Below, in pieces: positions 25,001 through 31,315 of a DNA stretch of 64,000 nucleotides. The stretch spans positions 182,654-246,653 of the forward strand of contig JBHJGM010000008.1 of assembly GCA_050331815.1 (NCBI GenBank), in the 5' to 3' direction. The DNA comes from JBHJGM01 sp050331815. GTDB lineage: Bacteria; Verrucomicrobiota; Verrucomicrobiia; Opitutales; JBHJGM01. The first letter of the stretch is position 1. The number at the start of each line of letters is the position of its first letter. The notes under the pieces were generated by a model. The model ran no database searches. It had not been told where the DNA came from and saw only the letters and a list, made by a program, of their open reading frames with translations. A program made the position numbers and the translations under genes.

Positions 25001-25814
25001 CGATGTACGGTCGCATCGCCTCGGCCCCCAGCGCACAATTCATCCCCACCGATACCGGTGCCGCGTGTGCCACCGAATACCAAAAGGCTTCCGTCGTTTG
25101 TCCGGAAAGGGTGCGCCCGGACTGGTCTGTGATCGTGCCCGATATCATGACCGGCAATCGGTAGCCCACCTCCTGAAAAAACGTTTCAATGGCGAAGAGC
25201 GCCGCCTTGAGGTTGAGCGTATCGAACACGGTCTCTGGCAGCAGAATATCCACGCCGCCCTCGACCAGCGCACGAATCTGCTCGAGGTAACTGTCTTTGA
25301 CCTGTTCGAAGGTAACCTCGCGTTTGCCTGGGTCATTCACATCGCGCGACATCGAGAGCGTGCGGTTCATCGGACCGATGGCTCCAGCCACGAAGCACTC
25401 GCGCCCGGCATTTTCCTTTTCAAAATCCAGGGCGGTTTGCTTGGCCAGGCGCGCGGCTTCCACGTTCAATTCGGTAACGATGTCCTCCAGCCCGTAGTCG
25501 GACTGGGCGATGCGTGTACCCGAGAAAGTGTTGGTTTCAATGATGTCCGAACCGGCGGCCAGAAAATCGCGGTGAATGCCCGCAATGATTTCCGGACGTG
25601 TCAGCACAAGCAGGTCATTGTTGCCCTTGAGGTCTTCGCGTGGGTTGTCGAAGCGATCGCCGCGAAAGTCGGCTTCTTCCAGCTTGAACTGCTGGATCAT
25701 GGTGCCCATCGCCCCGTCCAGAAAGACGATGCGCTCTTCCAGAAGCGTGAGTAGGCGTTGCCCCTTCTCGGTGAGAGGGAGATCGTGGCGAATAAAATCG
25801 TTAGAGGAGACCAT
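22008..25814 (-). CDS. metH: Cobalamin-dependent methionine synthase MetH
   Basis: Transfers a methyl group from methyltetrahydrofolate via cobalamin to homocysteine. 1268 residues, full length with all four modules: homocysteine module (FLDGAMGTMIQQFKLEEADF; zinc cysteines in GMNCALG and GGCCGTTPDH), pterin/folate module (FLNVGERTNVTGSPRF, VIDVNFDEALLDGEE), cobalamin module (GDVHDIGKNIVAVVLACNNF with the axial His) and C-terminal activation domain (RGIRPAAGYPACPDHTEK, SGLYFAHPESKYFSVG). ATG 25814 has no Shine-Dalgarno. Only 116 bp separate it from rsmG, so there is no room for a full cobalamin riboswitch, but an operator-like dyad lies just upstream. Confidence 0.98.
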   Translation of the reverse strand: MVSSNDFIRHDLPLTEKGQRLLTLLEERIVFLDGAMGTMIQQFKLEEADFRGDRFDNPREDLKGNNDLLVLTRPEIIAGIHRDFLAAGSDIIETNTFSGTRIAQSDYGLEDIVTELNVEAARLAKQTALDFEKENAGRECFVAGAIGPMNRTLSMSRDVNDPGKREVTFEQVKDSYLEQIRALVEGGVDILLPETVFDTLNLKAALFAIETFFQEVGYRLPVMISGTITDQSGRTLSGQTTEAFWYSVAHAAPVSVGMNCALGAEAMRPYIEELSRRAPCYVSCYPNAGLPDPLSPTGFPEGPADTAGQLESFAEDGLLNVVGGCCGTTPDHLREIHNRLSQFPPRRVPSRETGVSMYSGMEGLRINGPRDQFLNVGERTNVTGSPRFKKLIKAGDFTSALEVARQQVENGANVIDVNFDEALLDGEECMRTFLNLVAAEPDISRVPLMIDSSKWSVIEAGLQCAQGKCIVNSISLKEGEEKFLEQARLLRRYGAATVVMAFDEEGQAATRDDKVRICQRAYKLLTEETGFPAEDIIFDPNILTVATGIEEHNNYAVDFIEATRIIKETCPGARVSGGLSNISFSFRGNNVVREAMHSAFLYHAIQAGMDMAIVNAGMLAVYDDIDKELLERVEDVLLNRRPDATERLIELAEKVKGTGEKKDDAEKYKWRESDVRERLKHALRHGTTEFIEADTEEARQQFERPLEVIEGPLMDGMQVVGDLFGEGKMFLPQVVKSARVMKAAVAYLTPFMEKEKAEMEKAGKLTRSNGKILIATVKGDVHDIGKNIVAVVLACNNFEVTDLGVMQSCDKILAKAKEIGADIIGMSGLITPSLDEMQHNAREMQRQGFTVPLLVGGATTSKAHTAIKLAPHYEHGVFHVTDASRVVGVCNQLLSEKNRVAYKAKLQSDYERIRVRHAEGGDQGPALLSLAEARENAPKFDWSPNAFTPPQPFEVEVFDDYPLEEIAQYIDWSPFFWTWELKGVYPKILEHKKYGPQATELFGDAKNMLERVIAEKRFRCRAVIGSFPAQSEGDSVILYRDAEATDAMHRFHFLRQQNDKDGDSANFCLADYIAPRGSGVVDQIGAFVVTAGIEVEDFANEFKAANDDYHAIMVQALGDRFAEAYTELLHKKVRERWGFGLDEKLGVDDLIKERYRGIRPAAGYPACPDHTEKATLWNLLEAETATTTSLTENFAMNPPSSVSGLYFAHPESKYFSVGKISREQVEDYAARKGLSIEECERWLAPNLAYDPAPAPSPAKPVAPVTAAV

Positions 25815-25824
25815 AATGTGAACC

Positions 25825-25850
25825 TATCAACATATACGGATACGATGATA
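25825..25850. promoter_or_regulatory. Operator-like dyad between metH and rsmG
   Basis: Two 11-bp arms, TATCAACATAT (25825-25835) and ATACGATGATA (25840-25850), are inverted copies with 9 of 11 matching positions around a 4-bp centre. The dyad starts 11 bp upstream of the metH ATG in an AT-rich island of otherwise GC-rich DNA. Size and position suit a dimeric winged-helix repressor; ArsR-family sensors of S-adenosyl compounds are known to control methionine-cycle genes in other bacteria, but assignment here is inference. Confidence 0.5.
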
Positions 25851-25930
25851 CGTCAATCGTGTTCGCTCGCAGGGCGAAGTCGAAACTTTCGCGCTTTCGC
25901 CACCTGAGCTTATCGGCCAGATTGCCGCAA

Positions 25931-26578
25931 ATGACAGAGTCTGCCATGGCGCGCTTTTTCCCGCAACTGCAACCGGCGCAGATCGAGCGCCTCGATGCCT
26001 ATGCCGGGCTCCTGCGTGAATGGAACGAACGCATCAACCTCGTCTCCCGCAAGGACATCGAGAACGTGGAGGCCCGTCACATCGCGCCCAGCCTCCTGCC
26101 GGTGGCTTTCCTGCAAATCGCCTCCGGGGCACGGATTCTGGACGTGGGCACCGGCGGCGGGCTGCCGGGAATCCCCCTCGCCATCGCCTATCCGGAGGTG
26201 GATTTTCTCCTGGTCGACGCGGTTGGAAAAAAGGTAGCGGCCGTCCAGGAAATGGCCGATGCCCTGGGCCTGACCAATTTGCAGACCGATAAGCTCCGCG
26301 TGCAGCGTCTGCGCAAAGGCTTCGATTTTGTGGTGGGCCGGGCCGTGACCAAGCTCCCGGATTTCCTGGACTGGACCCTCCCGCGCATCAAGCCCGACAA
26401 GAGTGCCCACTCCCTCGCCAACGGGGTGCTTTACTGGAAGGGCGGCGAACTCGAACCGGCCCTGGCCGAGCAAAACCGTAGTCCCGCGAAAATCTGGCAG
26501 CTGACTGAATTCATCGACGATCCCGAGTTGGTCGGAAAATACGTGGCCCACTTCCCGGCGAACAATGTCCGCCCCTGA
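25931..26578 (+). CDS. rsmG: 16S rRNA (guanine(527)-N(7))-methyltransferase RsmG
   Basis: Methylates G527 of 16S rRNA with SAM. 215 residues. Seen: LDAYAGLLREWNERINLVSRKD (the conserved WN.. iNLvs), the HIAPSLLP motif, SAM-binding ILDVGTGGGLPGIPLAIAYP, and VVGRAVTKLPDFLDW. Length and motif order are typical of the GidB/RsmG family. ATG 25931 (MTESAMARFF) is chosen; the in-frame GTG 25859 would add an arginine-rich tail not typical of the family. Divergent from metH. Confidence 0.92.
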   Translation: MTESAMARFFPQLQPAQIERLDAYAGLLREWNERINLVSRKDIENVEARHIAPSLLPVAFLQIASGARILDVGTGGGLPGIPLAIAYPEVDFLLVDAVGKKVAAVQEMADALGLTNLQTDKLRVQRLRKGFDFVVGRAVTKLPDFLDWTLPRIKPDKSAHSLANGVLYWKGGELEPALAEQNRSPAKIWQLTEFIDDPELVGKYVAHFPANNVRP

Positions 26579-26601
26579 AAGTGCACTGCCACGTAGCCTA
26601 T

Positions 26602-27657
26602 CTAATAGCGGTAACTGGCGTTCAGGGCGAATCCCACATCCCAGCGGCGGTAGTCGGTGGTGGTGGGCTCGTCGGACTCGCGGGCCTCGTACAGCCCGTA
26701 AACCCGCGCCGAAAGCCAGTTGGTGATGCTGTAATTGATGCTGCCGCCCGCGGTGCCAACGTAATCATCGCGGTCGGCAAAGGGCGGCTGGGCGTACTGC
26801 GACCATTCGAAGCGCCCAAAGGCCCCGACCGTAAGCTGCCGCCAGATATAAAAATAGTTCAGTGACAGGTCGCTCTCCCAGCGGTCGTTCACGTTGATCG
26901 GCTGCAGGCCCAGCGAGTTCACGTTGGTGAAGCGCCAGTGCACGCCGGCGGATGGCACCAGCACGTGTGAGCGCCCGAGGCGGTACGTGCCGCGCAGGCG
27001 TACGTAGGGCCCGAGGTCATAATAAAACTCGTCAAAGTCGTCGCGAAAGGCGACCAGCCGCTGATACTGCACACCCGCGCGCGCCACCCAACGCTTCCAG
27101 AAGCGGTATTCCAACTCGGTGAAAAGCAGCTGCGAATCGAAATCAAAGTCATCGAAATCCTCGTCGGCACCGATGCCGTGCAGATAACGCTGATACTGGA
27201 CGCCGGAGTACCAGTTCAATTCGCCGCCGGCCACCCGGAACGGCCCGTAGTCGATGCCAGCGTCGAAGGTGTGCGTCATCACCGTCGTTGAGGCCTCACC
27301 CAGCGGTGTATCCGGCTCCACCAGAAAAAAGTTATTGGTGAAGTAATACTGAAAATCGTAGGCCGCGTCGATGTGCCAGCGCCGCTCGCGCAGCTGCACC
27401 AGAAACTGGAGCCCGAGGTCTTCGGTTTCGCTTTGGAGGAAACCCGGCACGCGGTCGGAGATCTCGCCGACGGTGATCGTTTTGATTTCCGCGTCCTCTT
27501 GCAGCAACTCGGAAATATCTACCTGCGAGGTAGCCCGATCCACCAAGGCGGTGGGTTGCGCCATCAATTGTGGCGCGCACCCGAACGCCAGATACGCACC
27601 GAATAGCACGGTGCTGCGCGTCGGGCCTTGGGATGCTTTGGGGAGGCAGAAGATCAT
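26602..27657 (-). CDS. Outer-membrane beta-barrel protein
   Basis: 351 residues with a signal segment ending PQLMAQ (about residue 34). The rest alternates short aromatic-flanked strands (WHIDAAYDFQYYFTNNFF, LNWYSGVQYQRYLHG, QLLFTELEYRFWKRWVARA, SINYSITNWLSARVYGLYEA) and ends FALNASYRY, close to the aromatic C-terminal signature recognised by BamA. Probably a barrel of 12 or more strands in the outer membrane; substrate or partner unknown. The residues before the barrel (DISELLQEDAEIKT) may be a short periplasmic extension. Convergent with rsmG. Confidence 0.85.
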   Translation of the reverse strand: MIFCLPKASQGPTRSTVLFGAYLAFGCAPQLMAQPTALVDRATSQVDISELLQEDAEIKTITVGEISDRVPGFLQSETEDLGLQFLVQLRERRWHIDAAYDFQYYFTNNFFLVEPDTPLGEASTTVMTHTFDAGIDYGPFRVAGGELNWYSGVQYQRYLHGIGADEDFDDFDFDSQLLFTELEYRFWKRWVARAGVQYQRLVAFRDDFDEFYYDLGPYVRLRGTYRLGRSHVLVPSAGVHWRFTNVNSLGLQPINVNDRWESDLSLNYFYIWRQLTVGAFGRFEWSQYAQPPFADRDDYVGTAGGSINYSITNWLSARVYGLYEARESDEPTTTDYRRWDVGFALNASYRY

Positions 27658-27983
27658 GGGTGCCGAGCCACAAAAGCTTTGGTATTGTCAGCCTCCATCC
27701 TTGCAGGCGAGTGAAAAAACAGCCGGAGGCGGGTCGTCGGATCACTGCGCCATCAGGCAGCGCCGTGGGCTGGCAGGGCGCGAACCCCCGGCTATCCTCT
27801 TTCATGACACAGTCTGCAGTCAGCTGTTCTGCGCTGCCCACTGGACCCAAAAAACACGGCACCGGGGTGACCTCCCCGGGCCCCGATGCCGCTGGACCAA
27901 GCCCAAGCCTGGTCATTTGCATAAGTTTAACGGTTCGAATCGAATCAGGGTGAGGCTGCGCTATGAAAAGTTGTTTGGCGGGC
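27658..27983. other. Intergenic region (326 bp)
   Basis: Lies upstream of the beta-barrel gene and downstream of the coiled-coil gene, both on the minus strand. It contains the strong minus-strand terminator described separately, and presumably the beta-barrel promoter between it and 27658, though no consensus boxes are clear. Short open frames in both strands look like chance. Confidence 0.5.
27847..27891 (-). terminator. Intrinsic terminator of the coiled-coil hypothetical gene
   Basis: Read on the minus strand: an 11-bp stem (27881-27891 with 27857-27867, one A/C mismatch), GC-rich, followed by TGTTTTTTGGG. Located 93 bp after the stop at 27984. Strong stem plus a T6 tract is a textbook factor-independent terminator. 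Confidence 0.8.
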
Positions 27984-28496
27984 TTACTTGAGCCAGTCGG
28001 GACCGCCGAGGTAGGCCTCGAGAGCTTCGATAGTGCTGCGCAGGTCCAGGATCAGGCTCTGCAGCACCATGCGCCGCTTCTTGGCGAGAACGGGATTCAC
28101 CGCGCCTTCCGTGGCTTCCTGTTTGAGGGCTTCGGTTACGCGGTCCAGCAGCGCCTCGGTGGCGGCCCGGGTTTTCGCAATTTCCAATTCAAAGGGGATG
28201 GCCGAGACATCCTGTGCGGCGGGCAAGGCCTCAGGTTCCACCTTGCAAAATCCGCGCGCGGGATTCTCCCCCTCCTTTTGGGCGGAGGCTTTCGGTGCGT
28301 CGGCGGGGGCTTCGGCATCGCTGTTGATACGTAACAGCTCAAACACACGTCCGCGTATGTTGACCGAGATGTCGCCGGGGTTGCAGGCGAGGGTGTCGCG
28401 CAGGATGGCTTCTTCAGCAGGGGTGATGTCGCCGGCAGGCTTTCGATTGATGATCCAGGTACCGATGCTCAGTTGAATGTAGAGGGGCGATTGCAT
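27984..28496 (-). CDS. Hypothetical protein with C-terminal coiled-coil
   Basis: 170 residues, not recognised. N-terminal beta segment (YIQLSIGTWIINRKPAGDIT), a SVNIRGRVFELLRI strand, a low-complexity Ala/Glu/Pro linker, then a long helical region with heptad character (EIAKTRAATEALLDRVTEAL, MVLQSLILDLRSTIEALEAY). No signal peptide. The gene is set off by its own terminator downstream and an inverted repeat upstream, so it is probably monocistronic. ATG 28496 is preferred to a TTG at 28511. Confidence 0.65.
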   Translation of the reverse strand: MQSPLYIQLSIGTWIINRKPAGDITPAEEAILRDTLACNPGDISVNIRGRVFELLRINSDAEAPADAPKASAQKEGENPARGFCKVEPEALPAAQDVSAIPFELEIAKTRAATEALLDRVTEALKQEATEGAVNPVLAKKRRMVLQSLILDLRSTIEALEAYLGGPDWLK

Positions 28497-28560
28497 GGGG
28501 AGGCTTTTCAAGGGGTGGGGTGCGTTCTGTTTGGCTTGTTGCGGTATAAAACGGCTCCCG

Positions 28561-28589
28561 GGTAGGGGTTTTTCATGGCCTCCCCTACC
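28561..28589. repeat. Perfect inverted repeat in the divergent intergenic region
   Basis: GGTAGGGG (28561-28568) and CCCCTACC (28582-28589) form perfect 8-bp arms with a 13-bp T-rich spacer. It lies 65 bp before the coiled-coil gene and 95 bp before the response-regulator gene, so it could be an operator for either or a leader hairpin. Confidence 0.45.
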
Positions 28590-28683
28590 GATTCTGCCTC
28601 GGTAAAAGTACCTAGTGGCCGCCTTGCCTAAGCATTTCTACCGATCTTAACGCAGTCTCGATCGCGTCGATTAAGCTAACGTG

Positions 28684-29307
28684 ATGCGTGGCTTGATTGT
28701 TGAAGACCAACACCTTATGTGTAATCTCCTCGGCCACGTGCTGAAGGAGGAGCTCCGTTTCGAGCAGGTGCTGGAGGTGTACGACGGCGAGGCCGCTCTC
28801 GAGGCCCTCAAGATGCAGCCCTGGGACCTCGTTCTACTGGATTTGAACCTGCCCAAGGTCAGCGGCATGACCATTCTGCGTCAGATCAAGCAGCGCAACG
28901 CCGATACCAGGGTCGCGGTTTTGTCCTCCGAACTGCGCCCGGGTACCGCGAAATCCATCATCGATGCCGGAGCGGAAGGTCTTTTTACGAAGGACTTCCC
29001 GCTCGACCGGCTGCGCGAGGGCCTCAAACAGGTCATGCAGGGCTCGGTCTTTCTCTGCCCGGAGTCCAGCCGCCTGCTGCGCGAATTTTCCAGCGAGGAG
29101 GCGGACGGCGGCACCAAGGCACTGTCGCAGCGCGAGGTCGATGTCCTGCAACTCGTAGCCGAGGGCTTCAGTTCAAAGGAAGTCGCCGACCGCCTGCACA
29201 TCAGTGTCCGCACGGTCGACGCGCATCGGCGCAACATCATGAAGAAATGCAACCTGCGCGGGGCCACTGAGATGGTCCGCCTCGCGGTTAAGATGCACCT
29301 GGTCTAA
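28684..29307 (+). CDS. LuxR/NarL-family two-component response regulator
   Basis: 207 residues. N-terminal receiver domain with acidic pair (VEDQ), phospho-acceptor Asp53 in LVLLDLNLP, Ser/Thr switch (VLSSE) and Lys in FTKDFP. C-terminal LuxR-type helix-turn-helix: LSQREVDVLQLVAEGFSSKE then VADRLHISVRTVDAHRRNIM. It should bind DNA when phosphorylated. Start ATG 28684 sits directly after an in-frame GTG. The gene converges on the REC-PAS-kinase gene with a 4-bp overlap of their stop codons, and is the probable output of the phosphorelay encoded at 29.3-34.2 kb. Confidence 0.93.
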   Translation: MRGLIVEDQHLMCNLLGHVLKEELRFEQVLEVYDGEAALEALKMQPWDLVLLDLNLPKVSGMTILRQIKQRNADTRVAVLSSELRPGTAKSIIDAGAEGLFTKDFPLDRLREGLKQVMQGSVFLCPESSRLLREFSSEEADGGTKALSQREVDVLQLVAEGFSSKEVADRLHISVRTVDAHRRNIMKKCNLRGATEMVRLAVKMHLV

Positions 29308-30767
29308 CCGCGCACGTGCTTCGCAACCGCGGTGCCGGAGGCTTCCAATTCTTTTTGGAGGACCACCGGAAGGGTCAGCCGCAATTCGAAGCCCGGTTTG
29401 TCGGCGCGATTGGCAAAACGTAGCGAGCCCCCGCACATGCGCACGCGCCACACTACGGATGCCAGTCCCAGGCCGCAGCCGTTGACCTCGCCGGTGAAGT
29501 CCTCTTCGGCCTGGAAAAACGCTGCCCCGAGTTGTTTCAACTGCGCCTCGGGCACATGCCGTCCGTCGTCTCGCACGGTCAAGACGCATTGAGCTTCATT
29601 CAACTCGCCGCACAGCTCGACGTGGGGTTTGCCTTCGGGGTGAAATTTCTGGGCGTTGGTCAGGGCCTCGCAAAGGACGCGTTCGATACCCTCGTGGGAG
29701 ATGGCAACGATGGTGTCCAGGGCTGGTAGTTCGAGCTGCGAAACCGCCACACCGCGCTCGGCTGCGCGCAGCTCAAAAACCATGCGCAGCGTTGAGAGCG
29801 TGCACTGTCCTTCTTCCGGGCGGCGCTGCACGTTTTCGAAGTATTCACTGGTGCGCGTCAGGCGGTTGGAGAGTCGTTCGGCACTCTCAACGGCGGTGTC
29901 GAGAATGTCCTCGAATTCCTCCTGACTCAGGGTCTCGCGCAACTGCTTTAAAATGGCCAGATTCGCCACCACGCCGTTGAGTGGAGTCCGCAGCTTGTGG
30001 GCCACCGCGTCGCGTAGGTTCCAGACCAGCTTGCGGCTGTTTTCCGCCTCGGTCACGTCCTGCAGCGTTACGAAGGATTGCTCCAGGTGGGCATCGTCTC
30101 CGGGGTGCAGTTGCACTTGCCAGGTGCGTCCGCGGTTGTCTTCCAGCAGCAGGTCGTCCGCTGCTTCTGGTGGGTCTCCGTTGGCATGAGCTTCCCAGCA
30201 GGGCAGGGGGCGGCAGGCCAGGGTTTTGAGGCAATAGGCAAAAAACCGTGTCTGACCGACGTCAAGTTGCCCGACAACGGCTTGCGCCGCCGGATTCAGG
30301 TACAGCACCCGGCGCTGCGCATCGAGGATGAGAATACCGTTGGGCGTCGCGCGGGCCACCCATTCGAAGCGCTCCCGCTGCTCCACCAGCGCGCGGTAGC
30401 GGTCCAGGCGAAAGATCGTCCCCAGCCGAGCCTCGAGCTCTGCGATGTCAAAGGGCTTGCGGATGAACTCGTCGACACCCGCGCGAAAGGCCTTCAGGCG
30501 CAGGTCCGAATCATCGGCGGCCGAGATCATCAGCACCGGGACGTTGGCCAGCACGGGGTCGTTGCGCAGGTCCCGTACGATTTGCGTCGAATCGCACTCG
30601 CCGGCCCGCGAACCCAGCACCAGCAGATCGGGGCTCCATCCGCGCGCGATCGAAAGCACCTCGTCGCTGGCCTGCAGAAAACGCAGCTCGGCGGCATCCT
30701 GGTCCAGCAGCAGGCGAAGGATCGCGCTGGTGGCCGGGTCGTTTTCTGTGAGCAAAACCCGCTTCAT
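29304..30767 (-). CDS. REC-PAS-histidine kinase with degenerate receiver
   Basis: 487 residues, cytoplasmic. Receiver-like domain 1-120: acidic Glu9/Asp10 and Lys104 are kept, but the phospho-acceptor position is Gly52 (PDLLVLGSRAG), so it should not be phosphorylated in the normal way. A PAS-like region (135-240: RATPNGILILDAQRRVLYLNPAAQ) precedes the dimerisation box AVAHKLRTPLNG with phospho-acceptor His257. ATP-binding domain follows: N box LCEALTNAQKF, G box NGCGLGLASVV. The G1 box reads VRDDGRHVP, lacking the usual DxGxG, which may weaken ATP binding. It lies 22 bp downstream of the Hpt gene on the same strand, suggesting a two-gene operon. Confidence 0.88.
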   Translation of the reverse strand: MKRVLLTENDPATSAILRLLLDQDAAELRFLQASDEVLSIARGWSPDLLVLGSRAGECDSTQIVRDLRNDPVLANVPVLMISAADDSDLRLKAFRAGVDEFIRKPFDIAELEARLGTIFRLDRYRALVEQRERFEWVARATPNGILILDAQRRVLYLNPAAQAVVGQLDVGQTRFFAYCLKTLACRPLPCWEAHANGDPPEAADDLLLEDNRGRTWQVQLHPGDDAHLEQSFVTLQDVTEAENSRKLVWNLRDAVAHKLRTPLNGVVANLAILKQLRETLSQEEFEDILDTAVESAERLSNRLTRTSEYFENVQRRPEEGQCTLSTLRMVFELRAAERGVAVSQLELPALDTIVAISHEGIERVLCEALTNAQKFHPEGKPHVELCGELNEAQCVLTVRDDGRHVPEAQLKQLGAAFFQAEEDFTGEVNGCGLGLASVVWRVRMCGGSLRFANRADKPGFELRLTLPVVLQKELEASGTAVAKHVRG

Positions 30768-30789
30768 GGTGCGAATCCAAAAAGCCGGC

Positions 30790-31149
30790 TCAGTGAGCGT
30801 GATGCGGAGCAACCGCCGCCAAATAATCCGTCACCGCCGCCTGAATCGTCTCCAGCTGTGCTTCCGAGGGCAACGCGCCGCGGTCGTGAATCTCGATCAC
30901 TTCGTTGCAGTAGCCCCAAACACGTTTGGCACCCATGACCGCCGAGATGCCCTTCAGCTTGTGGCAATATTGGTAGAGGCTGTCCAGATTGCCGCCCTCG
31001 ATGGCGTGCCGCATGCCATCGACCAGTTCCGGAGCTTCCTGTTCAAAGACCAGCAGCATTTGCGCGAGCATGTTGCGTCCACGGATTTCCCGGCTGCGGA
31101 GTTGGGCGATGGCGGCTTCGTCAAGGACTGGCAGGGTTTCAGTATCCAT
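30790..31149 (-). CDS. Histidine phosphotransfer (Hpt) domain protein
   Basis: 119 residues, single Hpt four-helix domain. Phospho-relay His63 lies in YCHKLKGISAVMGAKRV, matching the family HxLKGxxxxxGxxxL pattern. It passes phosphate between receiver domains in multistep phosphorelays. Start MDTETLPVLDEAA at 31149. Encoded next to a hybrid kinase with an intact C-terminal receiver (plus strand) and a LuxR response regulator, it is the obvious intermediate between them. Divergent from the hybrid kinase across 166 bp. Confidence 0.9.
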   Translation of the reverse strand: MDTETLPVLDEAAIAQLRSREIRGRNMLAQMLLVFEQEAPELVDGMRHAIEGGNLDSLYQYCHKLKGISAVMGAKRVWGYCNEVIEIHDRGALPSEAQLETIQAAVTDYLAAVAPHHAH

Positions 31150-31315
31150 GGGTGTGGCGGCTGGAAAGCGGCTGGGGGCAGGGAATTTCATCGACCGGGT
31201 TGGACGGGATTTAACGCTGCGATGGAATTTTGAAGGCATCGGTGAGCAAGTGTGGCTACGGCCTAAGTTTGTGTGCGTTACGGACGATGTTGCCCCGGGG
31301 TCAGCCCGCTTTCTC

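Noticed and set aside
25815..25930. Cobalamin riboswitch before metH
   Set aside because: Only 116 bp are available and no B12-box or kissing-loop pattern was seen; a full riboswitch needs about 200 nt.
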